This document shows positions 24,849-34,257 of a stretch of 64,000 nt of DNA, in pieces. The notes beneath the pieces are model-generated. The model was not told where the DNA came from, searched no databases, and saw only the letters and a list, made by a program, of their open reading frames with translations. A program made the translations under genes and the position numbers. The stretch's first letter is position 1. Each line of letters opens with the position of its first letter. The stretch is from Salinimicrobium sp035607535 (lineage in GTDB: Bacteria > Bacteroidota > Bacteroidia > Flavobacteriales > Flavobacteriaceae): the NCBI RefSeq assembly GCF_035607535.1, contig NZ_JAYDZX010000006.1, positions 124,001 to 188,000 of the forward strand, in the 5' to 3' direction.

Positions 24849-25526
24849 ATGAAAAAAGACCATATCGACGAGGCTATAGATGAAATGGGAGATGCTTTTG
24901 TGAGCCCCAATACAGACACCCCAATGCGCAAGGACGCATTTGACATAAGTGACGAAGAGAAGATCGACCGCATCCAGGAAAATGTAAGGAATATAATGAA
25001 TACCCTGGGACTGGACCTAACAGATGACAGTCTTAAAGGAACTCCCAAGAGAGTGGCAAAAATGTTTGTCAAAGAGATCTTCGGCGGACTTCACCCACAG
25101 TTAAAACCTAAAGCTTCGACCTTCCAGAACAAATACAAGTACGGCGAAATGTTGGTAGAAAAGAATATTACCCTTTATTCTACTTGCGAACACCACCTGC
25201 TTCCCATCGTTGGAAAAGCTCACGTTGGCTATATTTCTAACGGTACAGTAGTTGGTCTTTCAAAAATGAATCGCATAGTAGACTACTACGCAAAACGCCC
25301 ACAGGTCCAGGAGAGACTTACCATGCAAATCGTGAAGGAACTTCAGGAGGTGCTGGGAACAGAAGATGTAGCTTGTGTCATTGATGCAAAGCACCTTTGC
25401 GTGAACAGCCGGGGAATCCGGGACATTGAGAGCAGCACGGTAACCAGCGAATATGGCGGCAGGTTTAAAGATCCCGAGGCAAGGCGTGATTTTCTGGACT
25501 ACATTAATTTAGAAACCGAATTCTAA
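24849..25526 (+). CDS. folE: GTP cyclohydrolase I
   Basis: A 225-residue enzyme; I use the ATG of MKKDHIDEAIDEMG because a GTG nine codons upstream would add a residue stretch not typical for the family. It opens GTP to 7,8-dihydroneopterin triphosphate, the first step toward folate and pterins. Zinc and catalytic residues are visible in STCEHHLLPIVGKAHVGYI and in HLCVNSRGIRD; the C-terminal RDFLDYI is typical. Heads a compact operon: cysS begins 15 bases later. folP lies elsewhere in the window. Confidence 0.97.
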   Translation: MKKDHIDEAIDEMGDAFVSPNTDTPMRKDAFDISDEEKIDRIQENVRNIMNTLGLDLTDDSLKGTPKRVAKMFVKEIFGGLHPQLKPKASTFQNKYKYGEMLVEKNITLYSTCEHHLLPIVGKAHVGYISNGTVVGLSKMNRIVDYYAKRPQVQERLTMQIVKELQEVLGTEDVACVIDAKHLCVNSRGIRDIESSTVTSEYGGRFKDPEARRDFLDYINLETEF

Positions 25527-25541
25527 ACAGGTTCATAATTT

Positions 25542-27029
25542 ATGGCACTCTACCAGCAGCAGGAATTAAAGATCTACAATTCAATATCGGGAGAAAAAGA
25601 AGTCTTTAAACCCATTACCGAAGGTGCAGTGGGTATGTACGTTTGCGGCCCAACTGTTTACAGCAATGTTCACCTTGGGAATTGCCGCACCTTTATCTCC
25701 TTTGATCTGGTCTTTAGATACCTTAAGCATCTGGGTTATAAGGTGCGATATGTACGAAATATTACTGATGCAGGACACCTGGAGAATGATGCAGATTCAG
25801 GTGAAGACAGGATTGCCAAAAAGGCAAGGTTAGAGCAAATAGAACCTATGGAAGTTGTTCAACGCTACACTGTTGATTTTCACAACATCCTCCAAAAGTT
25901 CAACAATCTCCCTCCAAGCATTGAACCTACAGCTACAGGACACATTGTGGAGCAGATTGAGATCATCAAAGAGATTCTGGAGAAAGGTTATGCTTACGAA
26001 GCCAATGGATCGGTGTACTTTGATGTAATTAAGTTCAACCAATCTCACAATTACGGAAAACTGAGCGGCAGAAAGCTGGAGGATATGATTCCTAATACCA
26101 GGGAATTGGCTGCCCAAAGCGACAAGAAAAATCCGCAGGATTTTGCACTTTGGAAAAAGGCCGAGCCTCAGCATATTATGCGATGGCCTTCTCCCTGGAG
26201 TGACGGCTTCCCCGGCTGGCACCTCGAATGTACCGTGATGAGCTCAAAATATCTGGGGGAAGAATTTGACATTCATGGTGGCGGAATGGACCTTAAATTC
26301 CCTCATCACGAGTGTGAGATTGCACAGGGCGAAGCGGCAACCGGTAAGACTCCGGTGAATTACTGGATGCATGCCAATATGCTCACTCTTAATGGTAAAA
26401 AAATGGCCAAGAGTACAGGCAATAATATTCTCCCAAATGAGATCTTTACCGGGGATAATCCTAATCTTGAAAAGGGTTTTGCTCCTACTATAGCACGTTT
26501 TTTCATGTTACAGGCCAACTACCGCAGCATTCTTGACTTTTCCAATGAAGCTTTGGTGGCTAGCGAAAAAGGATTTCAGCGGCTTATGGATGCTTACCAC
26601 AGCCTGGAAAACCTGCAGGCTTCAGAGAAGTCAGATTTTAATGTGGCTGAATGGAGGCAGAAATGCTACGACGCCATGAATGACGATTTCAACAGTCCGA
26701 TCTTAATTGCCCAGTTGTTTGAAGCAGTAAAACAGATCAACATCATCAAAGATGGCAAGGCAAAAATTAATGCCGAAAACCTTGACCTTCTCAAAAGGAC
26801 CATGAGCGATTTCCTTTTTGATGTACTGGGGCTTGTCGATACTGCTGAAGCTGCAGATAATGACTTTGGAAATAAATTATCGGGCACGGTGGAATTACTT
26901 ATAAAACTGAGAGCAGAAGCCCGGGCAAACAAAGACTTTGCAACAAGTGACAAAATCAGGGATGAACTAATTGCGTTAGGGATTCAACTGAAAGACGGTA
27001 AAGAAGGTACCAGTTTTACGATCGAATAA
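25542..27029 (+). CDS. cysS: cysteinyl-tRNA synthetase
   Basis: A 495-residue class I synthetase that attaches cysteine to tRNA-Cys. The HIGH-type motif is NVHLGNCRTF (about 42-51), with zinc ligands CGP early (VCGPTVY), LECTVMSSKYLG and HHECEIAQ; the KMSKS-type loop is KKMAKSTGN. The C-terminal DALR-like helical domain is present. Full length. It is 15 bases behind folE and 10 bases ahead of yidD. Confidence 0.97.
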   Translation: MALYQQQELKIYNSISGEKEVFKPITEGAVGMYVCGPTVYSNVHLGNCRTFISFDLVFRYLKHLGYKVRYVRNITDAGHLENDADSGEDRIAKKARLEQIEPMEVVQRYTVDFHNILQKFNNLPPSIEPTATGHIVEQIEIIKEILEKGYAYEANGSVYFDVIKFNQSHNYGKLSGRKLEDMIPNTRELAAQSDKKNPQDFALWKKAEPQHIMRWPSPWSDGFPGWHLECTVMSSKYLGEEFDIHGGGMDLKFPHHECEIAQGEAATGKTPVNYWMHANMLTLNGKKMAKSTGNNILPNEIFTGDNPNLEKGFAPTIARFFMLQANYRSILDFSNEALVASEKGFQRLMDAYHSLENLQASEKSDFNVAEWRQKCYDAMNDDFNSPILIAQLFEAVKQINIIKDGKAKINAENLDLLKRTMSDFLFDVLGLVDTAEAADNDFGNKLSGTVELLIKLRAEARANKDFATSDKIRDELIALGIQLKDGKEGTSFTIE

Positions 27030-27039
27030 AAATGTTGGA

Positions 27040-27261
27040 GTGAAAAAGTGGCTATCATATCCGCTTATTAAGCTTGTGAGATTTTACCAGCGCTTCATCT
27101 CTCCCTTCACCCCTGCAACTTGTCGTTACACTCCTACCTGCTCACAGTACACTGTAGAAGCACTTCAAAAACACGGAACATTAAAAGGAGGTTGGCTCTC
27201 CCTTAAGCGTATTGCCAGCTGCAATCCATGGGGAGGAAAGGGGTATGACCCAGTTCCGTAG
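27040..27261 (+). CDS. yidD: membrane protein insertion efficiency factor YidD
   Basis: A 73-residue protein starting with GTG (MKKWLSYPLIKLVRFYQRFISP). The three-cysteine pattern TCRYTPTCSQYTVEALQKHG and the SCNPWGGKGYDPVP ending are diagnostic. YidD associates with the membrane and helps YidC insert proteins. The gene follows cysS by 10 bases, an arrangement I have seen in flavobacteria; lgt follows with its own promoter. Confidence 0.95.
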   Translation: MKKWLSYPLIKLVRFYQRFISPFTPATCRYTPTCSQYTVEALQKHGTLKGGWLSLKRIASCNPWGGKGYDPVP

Positions 27262-27283
27262 AAACTTCAGCAGGAAAAATAAG

Positions 27284-27311
27284 TTGAAAACTTGCCGAAT
27301 ATGTATCTTTA
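27284..27311 (+). promoter_or_regulatory. promoter of lgt
   Basis: TTG (27284-27286), a 17-base spacer and TATCTTTA (27304-27311), 23 bases before the lgt ATG. Confidence 0.6.
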
Positions 27312-27334
27312 CCTCCCAACAGTAAAAACACATC

Positions 27335-28159
27335 ATGCTTTTCAATAAGATCTACTGGAATCCTTCCGAAGGAATCGATCTGGGATTTTTCGTTATTCAC
27401 TACTATAGCTTAATGTTCGTTATCGCCTTCACAATAGGCTGGTACCTTATGAAGAGTATCTATGAGAGAGAGGGTGTATCCCTGGAAAAACTGGATTCTC
27501 TCTTTATCTATACGGTTCTTGCTACGCTTATAGGTGCGAGGCTGGGACACGTGATCTTCTACGACTGGGATTACTTTCAAAACCATTTACTGGAGATCTT
27601 CTTACCGGTACGTTTTGAACCTGAATTCGAGTTTACCGGTTTTAGAGGACTTGCCAGTCACGGAGCTGCTATTGGAATCATTACTGCAATGTACCTCTAC
27701 TGCCGAAACGTGCTGCATAAACCGGTGCTTTGGATCCTGGACAGGATCGTTATTCCTGTAGCCTGCGGCGGGATCTTTGTTCGGATAGGGAATTTTATGA
27801 ATTCAGAAATCATTGGAAAACCAACTAACAGTGATTTTGGAGTGGTGTTCACCAAACTCGGAGAAGATTTCGCAAGACACCCGGCCCAATTATATGAAGC
27901 TGCGTGTTATCTTGTGGTCTTTTTTATCCTTTGGTACACCTACTGGAAAACTTTAAAAAGAGAAAAGCTGGGTTATATTTTTGGTCTGTTCCTTGTGCTG
28001 CTTTGGTCCGTTAGGTTCTTTGTGGAGTTCGTAAAGGAACCTCAGGTAGGGGAAAGAGTCAACTGGGTGCTGAATACCGGCCAATGGCTGAGTATTCCTT
28101 TCATTCTTGCAGGATTTTACTTCATGTACAGACCTTCAACAAAGACCCGTGTAAAATGA
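27335..28159 (+). CDS. lgt: prolipoprotein diacylglyceryl transferase
   Basis: A 274-residue integral membrane enzyme that moves a diacylglyceryl group from phosphatidylglycerol to the lipobox cysteine of pre-lipoproteins, the first step in lipoprotein maturation; the window encodes many such substrates. The Lgt signature is visible as GGIFVRIGNFMNSEIIGKPT (about 147-166), with the catalytic-region HGAAIG and RHPAQLYEA. About seven helices. The stop codon overlaps the next gene's ATG (ATGA), implying translational coupling. Confidence 0.96.
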   Translation: MLFNKIYWNPSEGIDLGFFVIHYYSLMFVIAFTIGWYLMKSIYEREGVSLEKLDSLFIYTVLATLIGARLGHVIFYDWDYFQNHLLEIFLPVRFEPEFEFTGFRGLASHGAAIGIITAMYLYCRNVLHKPVLWILDRIVIPVACGGIFVRIGNFMNSEIIGKPTNSDFGVVFTKLGEDFARHPAQLYEAACYLVVFFILWYTYWKTLKREKLGYIFGLFLVLLWSVRFFVEFVKEPQVGERVNWVLNTGQWLSIPFILAGFYFMYRPSTKTRVK

Positions 28160-28647
28160 TCAGGAAAAATGCATTTTTTAGCCTTCTGCTTGCAGGCATA
28201 TTAAGCACAGGCTGCAAGGACAAACCTGAAAATCAACCCCAGGATATTTCCGAACCAATTTCTTTCACCAAAGAAGCTGAAGCCTATCTTACCAGGCCGG
28301 GCGGGGATACTATCCAGTTTCTACAACTGGAGATCGCAGATGATGATTATCAGCGGGAAACAGGCTTGATGTACCGGGAATCAATGGAGCAGAACCAGGG
28401 GATGCTGTTTATCTTTGAAAATGAAGCACCCCGTGGTTTCTACATGAAGAATACAAACATCCCGCTAGATCTTATTTTTCTTAATTCCCAAAACAAAATT
28501 GTGAGCATAACCAAAAATGCGAAGCCACAAAGTCTTGAAACGATCCCTTCTGAAGTTCCGGCACAGTATGTACTTGAAATCAACGCAGGCCTTTCAGACG
28601 ACTGGAATCTGCAGGTTGGGGACAGCTTAATCCTCAAGAGAAATTAA
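28156..28647 (+). CDS. DUF192 family lipoprotein
   Basis: A 163-residue protein starting at MIRKNAFFSLLLAGILSTGCKDK, with lipobox STGC (Cys20). A longer open frame starting inside lgt is rejected because it would hide the signal peptide. The mature part matches DUF192: QETGLMYRESMEQNQGMLFIFE, PRGFYMKNTNIPLDLIFLN and YVLEINAG blocks (each partial). The fold is a small beta-barrel of unknown function, often periplasmic. ATGA overlap with lgt; followed by an intrinsic terminator. Confidence 0.9.
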   Translation: MIRKNAFFSLLLAGILSTGCKDKPENQPQDISEPISFTKEAEAYLTRPGGDTIQFLQLEIADDDYQRETGLMYRESMEQNQGMLFIFENEAPRGFYMKNTNIPLDLIFLNSQNKIVSITKNAKPQSLETIPSEVPAQYVLEINAGLSDDWNLQVGDSLILKRN

Positions 28648-28658
28648 AGTATAGCCTC

Positions 28659-28677
28659 TCAAAAATAGCATTTTTAA
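28659..28677. repeat. dispersed palindrome, imperfect copy
   Basis: TCAAAAATAGCATTTTTAA differs from the perfect form at two positions. It lies 11 bases after the DUF192 stop and is followed by AGCCTCTT, as is the copy at 9654, and then by the terminator hairpin. Confidence 0.7.
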
Positions 28678-28678
28678 A

Positions 28679-28704
28679 GCCTCTTCCTGAGGCTTTTTCT
28701 TTTT
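28679..28704 (+). terminator. terminator after lgt-DUF192
   Basis: GCCTC, loop TTCCT, GAGGC and TTTTTCTTTTT form an intrinsic terminator directly after the palindrome copy. Confidence 0.8.
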
Positions 28705-28923
28705 AGGCCGGTTCGAGAAGATCAATACTTAAAGCCTTGAATTAATCATAGATGAAATATTTCAGACCAAAGGTTTCCCATTTTTATTGTGAAACAATAG
28801 CCATCCAAATAATCTTGAACTAGTCCGTTGACTCAGAACAGAATTCTTCACAGTTACTTTTTCTTCAGAGAACAAACTGCTCTACAGCTGAAAATTTCCA
28901 TCTGCTCACCTTCCAAAAAGGGC
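28705..28923. other. gene-free spacer between lgt-DUF192 and secDF
   Basis: About 220 bases between the two convergent units. I see no RNA gene, promoter of good quality or repeat. A short plus-strand open frame that runs on into secDF is judged a chance frame. Confidence 0.5.
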
Positions 28924-28954
28924 AAAAAAAAGAGCCTTCCGTTTCCGGAAGGCT
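28924..28954 (-). terminator. secDF terminator
   Basis: AGCCTTCC and GGAAGGCT arms around a 6-base loop, followed on the minus strand by CTTTTTTTT. Strong intrinsic terminator 26 bases after the secDF stop. Confidence 0.92.
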
Positions 28955-28980
28955 TTTCTTTGATTTATAAGCTGACTAGA

Positions 28981-31968
28981 TTAAGCTACAGCTTCTTTCT
29001 TTTTCAGTTTTCTTCTTTTAGTCTCTTTATTGAACGTGTCATAAGTAACAGGCGTTGCAATGAAGATAGAAGAATAGGTACCTACGATTACCCCTACAAT
29101 AAGAGCGAACATAAATCCTCTAATGCTTTCCCCACCAAAAATAAAGATGGCTAGAAGTACCACAAGAGTAGTCAAAGAGGTGTTCACTGTACGGCTTACT
29201 GTGCTGTTGATCGCAGCATTAATGGCGTCTTTTTTGGTCCAGGATGGGTGCTCGTTAAAGAATTCCCTGATCCTGTCGAAGATAACCACAGTATCATTCA
29301 GCGAGTAACCTACAACGGTAAGGATCGCCGCAATGAATGCCTGGTCGATCTCCATGTTGAAAGGCATGAACTTATAGGTGAGCGAGAAAACACCCAATAC
29401 TATAAGAACATCATGAATAACTGCTATTACTGCTCCCAGTGAGAACTGATACTTTCTAAACCTCAACAGGATGTAAAGGAAGATCACTAACAGAGATCCT
29501 AAAACGGCCCAAATAGATGCTTGTTTAATATCATCAGCAATAGATGGCCCAACCTTGATAGATTGCATTATTCCTATTTCTCTTTCCCCCTCACTTCCAA
29601 CAGTAAAGTCTTCGTAAGTAGTTCCTTCAGGTAAATAAGACTGGACTGCATTATATAGCTTTCTGGAAATTTCCTCATCTACTTCGCTTCCTTCTTCCTC
29701 TACTTTATACTTGGTAGTAACCTTGATCTGGTTGGCAGCTCCAAAAGTCTTGGCGCTCGCACTACCAAATTCAGCAACAAGATCGTCTTCAATTTCAGAA
29801 GGATTGATAGCCTGTTCAAACCTTACGGTATAGCTTCTTCCTCCAACAAAGTCTACACCCTGGTTAAGACCTTGAGTAAACAGGGAACCTAAACTCACAA
29901 GGATGAATACTCCTGAAACGATGTAAAAGGTCTTTCTCTTCTCGAGGAACTTTATTGTAAGTCCGGAGAAAAGATTCTTGGTAACCGAAGTTGAAAAATC
30001 AAGACTCTTGTTAGGGTTCTTCGCATAGTTATCAATGAACAACCTGGTAATGAAGATGGCTGTGAAAAGAGAGGTAGCAATACCGATCAATAGGGTCGTT
30101 GCAAATCCTTTAATAGGACCTGTTCCAAGGACCAATAGGATCAAGGCAGTAAGACCAGTCGTGATGTTCGCATCAAGAATTGAAGATAAGGCATTATTGA
30201 ATCCGTCTCTAATGGCGTCCTTCTGAACTTTACCTTTTGCATACTCCTCACGAATACGCTCAAAAATAAGCACGTTCGCATCCACAGAAATACCTATTGT
30301 AAGTACGATACCGGCAATACCGGGAAGGGTGAGAACCGCACCTAAACCTGCCAGTACTCCAAAAATGAACAGAATGTTCACCACAAGTGCAATATCGGCA
30401 AAAATACCTGCTTTTCCATAATAGAAGATCATCCAAAGCAAGACAAGAACAAGTGCAATTACAAAAGAATTGATACCACTATCGATTGCTTCCTGACCCA
30501 AAGATGGACCTACGATCTCACTCTGTACGATATCTGCTGAAGCAGGAAGTTTACCTGCACGTAATACGTTTGCTAAATCCTGTCCTTCAGTAATACTGAA
30601 ATCACCGGTGATCTCACTTCTTCCGCCGGAAATTGGTCCGCTGGAAACTCCGGGAGCTGAATATACCACATTATCAAGAACAATAGCGATCTGGCTTTGG
30701 TTCTCAAAAGCGTATCCTGTCATTTCTTCCCAGGTCTTCGCTCCTTTTCCGTTCATTTGCATGGTTACAGCCACTCTTCCCACCTGGTCGTAAGCTTGAG
30801 TAGCATCTGTGATCACGCTTCCGGAAAGCGGTGGTTCGTTTTGCCTGTTCCCTATTAGCGCATAAAGAGGAGCGGCTTCATCATCTTCATTAGTAATTCC
30901 CCATACAAATTTGGCATAACGCTGTTCGCCTTCAAGAAGACCACGCACCTCTGGCATATTGAGATATTCTCTCACTTTTGCAGTATCCTCAATATTGAAT
31001 GTTGCCAAAACAGGACCGCCCTGGAAGCCCGGAGCAGCCATTAGGTCAAATAAAGGATTATTTTGTTCAGCGACCTGAGTCGTATCATTAGCCGACTCTA
31101 ACAAAGCATCGATCTCATCCTGCTCTGCCGCTGTAGTATCAACATCAGCTTCTGCGGTCTCCTCAACCTGAATTTGCTTAAGGACATTGTTAGCCTGTAC
31201 AAAGAAGTTTTGAAATTCATTGCTCTTATAAACATGCCAGAACTCCAACTGCGCTGTACTCTGTAAAAGGTCTTTTACACGCTCAATTTCTTTTGCACCC
31301 GGTAGTTCAACAAGGATCCTTCCTGAAGAACCCAAACGCTGAATGTTTGGCTGAGTTACCCCAAATTTGTCAATACGCTTTCTTAGTACCTCAAATGCAG
31401 AAACAATAGATTCGTCGATCTTTCTTCTAATGATTGGCTTTACTTCCTCATTAGACATTTCAAAATTGATCTCGTCACTTAGATTTCTGTTTGCAAAAAT
31501 ATCGGGAGAAGCAAGGCGGGCATCAGGAATTTCTTCAAAAGCTTCAAAGAAAAGGTCAAGGTAGTTTTCCTGACTTGTTCTTTGAGCCTCATCTGCTCTT
31601 GCAAGAGCCTGGTTAAAAGCAGGGTCTTTACTGTTGTTCGCTAATTCTCTTAAGATGTCCTTGACAGAGATCTGAAGGATCACGTTGATACCTCCTTTTA
31701 GATCCAGCCCTTTGTTGAGCTCCTTTTCTTTAGCCGAGTTGTAGGTGATTCCAAGAAATACCTCCTCATTACCAATAGAATCAAGATACCTTTGTTCGGC
31801 TCTCTCCCTAAGGCTTACATAATTGTCAACACCTTCGGGGATCTCCTGCTGTGCAAATTCTTCGGCATCGCCCTCAATATTGCCAGCAATAAATGTGAAA
31901 GACAACTGGTAAATACATACCAGAGCAAACAATACCGCGAATACCTTGATTATTCCCTTGTTCTGCAT
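28981..31968 (-). CDS. secDF: fused protein translocase subunit SecDF
   Basis: A 995-residue fusion of SecD and SecF, which use the proton gradient to pull secreted proteins out of the Sec channel. N-terminal SecD: one helix, a large periplasmic domain (P1) with a Bacteroidota-type insertion rich in Asp/Glu/Thr (about 265-310), then helices containing GISVDANVLIFERIREEYAKG (split: DANVLIFERIREE). The SecF half begins around residue 665 with VSGVFILVSLGSLF and GVDFVGGRSYTV, and carries the matching SLNDTVVIFDRIRE motif. Full length. Promoter at 32004-32034, terminator at 28924. Confidence 0.96.
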   Translation of the reverse strand: MQNKGIIKVFAVLFALVCIYQLSFTFIAGNIEGDAEEFAQQEIPEGVDNYVSLRERAEQRYLDSIGNEEVFLGITYNSAKEKELNKGLDLKGGINVILQISVKDILRELANNSKDPAFNQALARADEAQRTSQENYLDLFFEAFEEIPDARLASPDIFANRNLSDEINFEMSNEEVKPIIRRKIDESIVSAFEVLRKRIDKFGVTQPNIQRLGSSGRILVELPGAKEIERVKDLLQSTAQLEFWHVYKSNEFQNFFVQANNVLKQIQVEETAEADVDTTAAEQDEIDALLESANDTTQVAEQNNPLFDLMAAPGFQGGPVLATFNIEDTAKVREYLNMPEVRGLLEGEQRYAKFVWGITNEDDEAAPLYALIGNRQNEPPLSGSVITDATQAYDQVGRVAVTMQMNGKGAKTWEEMTGYAFENQSQIAIVLDNVVYSAPGVSSGPISGGRSEITGDFSITEGQDLANVLRAGKLPASADIVQSEIVGPSLGQEAIDSGINSFVIALVLVLLWMIFYYGKAGIFADIALVVNILFIFGVLAGLGAVLTLPGIAGIVLTIGISVDANVLIFERIREEYAKGKVQKDAIRDGFNNALSSILDANITTGLTALILLVLGTGPIKGFATTLLIGIATSLFTAIFITRLFIDNYAKNPNKSLDFSTSVTKNLFSGLTIKFLEKRKTFYIVSGVFILVSLGSLFTQGLNQGVDFVGGRSYTVRFEQAINPSEIEDDLVAEFGSASAKTFGAANQIKVTTKYKVEEEGSEVDEEISRKLYNAVQSYLPEGTTYEDFTVGSEGEREIGIMQSIKVGPSIADDIKQASIWAVLGSLLVIFLYILLRFRKYQFSLGAVIAVIHDVLIVLGVFSLTYKFMPFNMEIDQAFIAAILTVVGYSLNDTVVIFDRIREFFNEHPSWTKKDAINAAINSTVSRTVNTSLTTLVVLLAIFIFGGESIRGFMFALIVGVIVGTYSSIFIATPVTYDTFNKETKRRKLKKKEAVA

Positions 31969-32003
31969 TATTCTTTAATTTATGTTCAATTTTTAAAAAC
32001 GGA

Positions 32004-32034
32004 CAAATATAGGTTTTCAAGATAGAAATCCCAA
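32004..32034 (-). promoter_or_regulatory. secDF promoter
   Basis: On the minus strand TTG, a 20-base spacer and TATATTTG (32004-32011), 35 bases upstream of the ATG. One of the best matches to the Bacteroidota consensus in the window. Confidence 0.7.
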
Positions 32035-32067
32035 TTATATTTTTTGAAAAAATTAACTTTTAGAGGT

Positions 32068-32177
32068 AAAAAAAGAAGCTTCTCAAAAGCACTGCCACAT
32101 TTGGTATTCATCGATCTTCCCACCTCTTTTCTGGTAAGAAAATACTCATCAAAAATGACATTTTTGAGAAGCTTCTT
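32068..32177 (-). terminator. long inverted repeat / mdh terminator
   Basis: AAGAAGCTTCTCAAAA (32073-32088) is perfectly inverted at 32162-32177 with 73 bases between. On the minus strand the second arm is followed by seven T, the form of an intrinsic terminator with an unusually long loop, 22 bases after the mdh stop. The loop includes most of a perfect 19-bp palindrome (32149-32167). Confidence 0.65.
32149..32167. repeat. dispersed 19-bp palindrome, perfect copy
   Basis: TCAAAAATGACATTTTTGA. Its right half is part of the outer 16-bp inverted repeat arm, so the two hairpins are mutually exclusive. Confidence 0.85.
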
Positions 32178-32199
32178 AAAAGCTATTTTTCAATAAGAT

Positions 32200-33132
32200 T
32201 TATTTCTTCAAATCAAGAAGGTCATTTGTTTTTGAAACCCCTTCAGAACTCTCCTTTAGTTTGGCTTTTTCGGCTTCATCGAGTTCTATTTCCACGATCT
32301 CTTCAATTCCGTTCTTCCCAAGGATCACCGGCACACCGATACAGAGATCATTTAATCCATATTCTCCCTCTAAAAGGGCAGAACATGGGAACATTTTCTT
32401 TTGATCATTGGCAATTGCCTGAACAAGAGAAGAAACAGCCGCTCCCGGGGCATACCACGCACTGGTACCGAGCATCTTTGTAAGAGTAGCTCCCCCTACT
32501 TTAGTGTCTTCCTTGATCTGCTCAATTCGATCCTCAGAAAGGAACTTTGAAACAGGCACAGAGTTGCGGGTAGCAAGACGTGTCAACGGCACCATTCCTG
32601 TATCGCTGTGCCCGCCAATGACCATTCCATCAACATCTGACGCAGGACAACCTAAAGCTTCACTAATTCTATATTTAAAACGGGCGCTGTCAAGAGCTCC
32701 TCCCATTCCTATGATCTTGTTCTTTGGAAGATTAGTGCTTTTATGAACGAGGTAAGTCATGGTATCCATAGGATTACTTACCACGATCAAAGTAGCGTTG
32801 GGCGAGTGTTCCAGGAGGCTTTGAGAAACAGATTTTACGATATCTGCATTGATCCCGATCAACTCTTCCCGGGTCATTCCCGGCTTACGCGGAATTCCAC
32901 TGGTGATAACAGCAATATCTGAGTTTGCCGTTTTTGAGTAGTCATTTGTGCTTCCTGTGATCTTAGTATCAAAGCCAAGAAGGGATGCTGTTTGCATCAG
33001 GTCCATTGCCTTTCCTTCAGCATAATCTTCTTTAATATCTACTAAAACAACTTCTGAAGCAAAATTTTTAATGGCGATATATTCCGCGCAGCTGGCTCCA
33101 ACAGCTCCGGCACCTACTATGGTAACTTTCAT
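32200..33132 (-). CDS. mdh: malate dehydrogenase
   Basis: A 310-residue lactate/malate dehydrogenase of the LDH-like (MDH type 3) group. NAD-binding GAGAVGASCAEYIA (7-20), substrate loop ITSGIPRKPGMTREELIGIN, catalytic H in MVIGGHSDTGMVP and the Asp-Arg relay in the DSARFKYRISEALG helix. It interconverts malate and oxaloacetate in the TCA cycle, next to gltA in function though 20 kb away. Monocistronic between the DUF6588-like gene and secDF. Confidence 0.96.
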   Translation of the reverse strand: MKVTIVGAGAVGASCAEYIAIKNFASEVVLVDIKEDYAEGKAMDLMQTASLLGFDTKITGSTNDYSKTANSDIAVITSGIPRKPGMTREELIGINADIVKSVSQSLLEHSPNATLIVVSNPMDTMTYLVHKSTNLPKNKIIGMGGALDSARFKYRISEALGCPASDVDGMVIGGHSDTGMVPLTRLATRNSVPVSKFLSEDRIEQIKEDTKVGGATLTKMLGTSAWYAPGAAVSSLVQAIANDQKKMFPCSALLEGEYGLNDLCIGVPVILGKNGIEEIVEIELDEAEKAKLKESSEGVSKTNDLLDLKK

Positions 33133-33215
33133 TGTGAATTAGTTTGATTAATAGTCCAGCGAAAATACGAATTTTCGAGGATTTTTCCCTCAAAAATAGG
33201 GGCAAAAACAGTAGA

Positions 33216-34190
33216 TTAAATGCTTACGTGAAGACCTAGATTTGCGTTAAAAAATTCTCCCGCTGTCAACATGGTGCTTACCCGCAATTGACTGAAATAA
33301 AGATTGAAACCAACATCTCCTTTAAATTGTATTTTTGAATCCTCAATCTTATCAACCTCGGCATTGACAAGATCTACTTCTCCCCTCCCCCCGAAGGTAT
33401 AGCTGAATTGCGAGTTCATTGCACCAGCCGCCACAATAGCCTCGAAAAGACCCCATTTTTTGGACCCTATTAATTCACCCATAAAAAGGTTCGCATCAAC
33501 ATCAATCTTATCTAGCTCAACTACATCTGCAGCCCCGATGGGATCAAATTCATAGCCCACAATTAATTTTGAATATGAAGCACCAAATGCTAATTGAAAA
33601 TCTTCAGGATAGGAATACCCAAAGTACTGACTTAAATTGTGCTTAATTCCTAAACCATAAGTACTGGCAGCAACACCATCAATGGTCACTTCAGGCATCG
33701 CTCTAACAGTAACTTCAGTCCCGGCAGAAACTCCTATAGCTGCCTGCACGAAGGCGTGAGGCACATAACTCCTGTTTATCCCTTCCATTGCTGGGAAACT
33801 CGGTTCAGAAATAAGTGCGCCGTTAAAATAAACTTCTCCACTAAGATAAACTGAGCTACTACCACCAAAAGCTGTTGGTAGAACTGCATTTTCTGATTCA
33901 TTGATCTTCAATACCTTAAGATCCGAATTGGATAGGAAAAACTTCTTCTTTTCTGAAGGTACAAAAAGTGCATTACCATGAACAGAAATCCGGAAATCCC
34001 ATTTATCAAGTGGTATTGCTGAACTGAACCAGCCAGCGCTCGCCTGATATCCAGCAGCCTCAGCTGCAGGCTGGGAAAAATTTCCTCCCAAAACAAGCAT
34101 ATCGTCAATGAATTCAGCAACATTAGTTTGGGCAAAAACAGCACATGGAGAAGAAAGAAAAGCAATAAATATTATAAGTAATTTTTTCAC
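33216..34190 (-). CDS. DUF6588-like outer membrane beta-barrel protein
   Basis: A 324-residue exported protein starting from GTG (MKKLLIIFIAFLSSPCAVFAQ), a good signal peptide; the longer frame runs back through the gyrB terminator and is rejected. The mature sequence has alternating beta-strands with aromatic residues and ends LRVSTMLTAGEFFNANLGLHVSI, consistent with a barrel. I assign DUF6588 from general resemblance (TNVAEFIDDMLVLGGNFSQPAAEAAGYQAS start). Function unknown. Monocistronic downstream of gyrB. Confidence 0.7.
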   Translation of the reverse strand: MKKLLIIFIAFLSSPCAVFAQTNVAEFIDDMLVLGGNFSQPAAEAAGYQASAGWFSSAIPLDKWDFRISVHGNALFVPSEKKKFFLSNSDLKVLKINESENAVLPTAFGGSSSVYLSGEVYFNGALISEPSFPAMEGINRSYVPHAFVQAAIGVSAGTEVTVRAMPEVTIDGVAASTYGLGIKHNLSQYFGYSYPEDFQLAFGASYSKLIVGYEFDPIGAADVVELDKIDVDANLFMGELIGSKKWGLFEAIVAAGAMNSQFSYTFGGRGEVDLVNAEVDKIEDSKIQFKGDVGFNLYFSQLRVSTMLTAGEFFNANLGLHVSI

Positions 34191-34257
34191 AATGGTGGGT
34201 TTTGTAGTTGAGTAAAAATAACAAAAAAAGCATAGCTCCTTCAGGAGATTCCTACAA

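Noticed and set aside
28828..29154. 108-codon plus-strand frame overlapping the secDF terminator and 3' end
   Set aside because: It crosses a strong terminator and a conserved gene in antisense; no promoter or motif.
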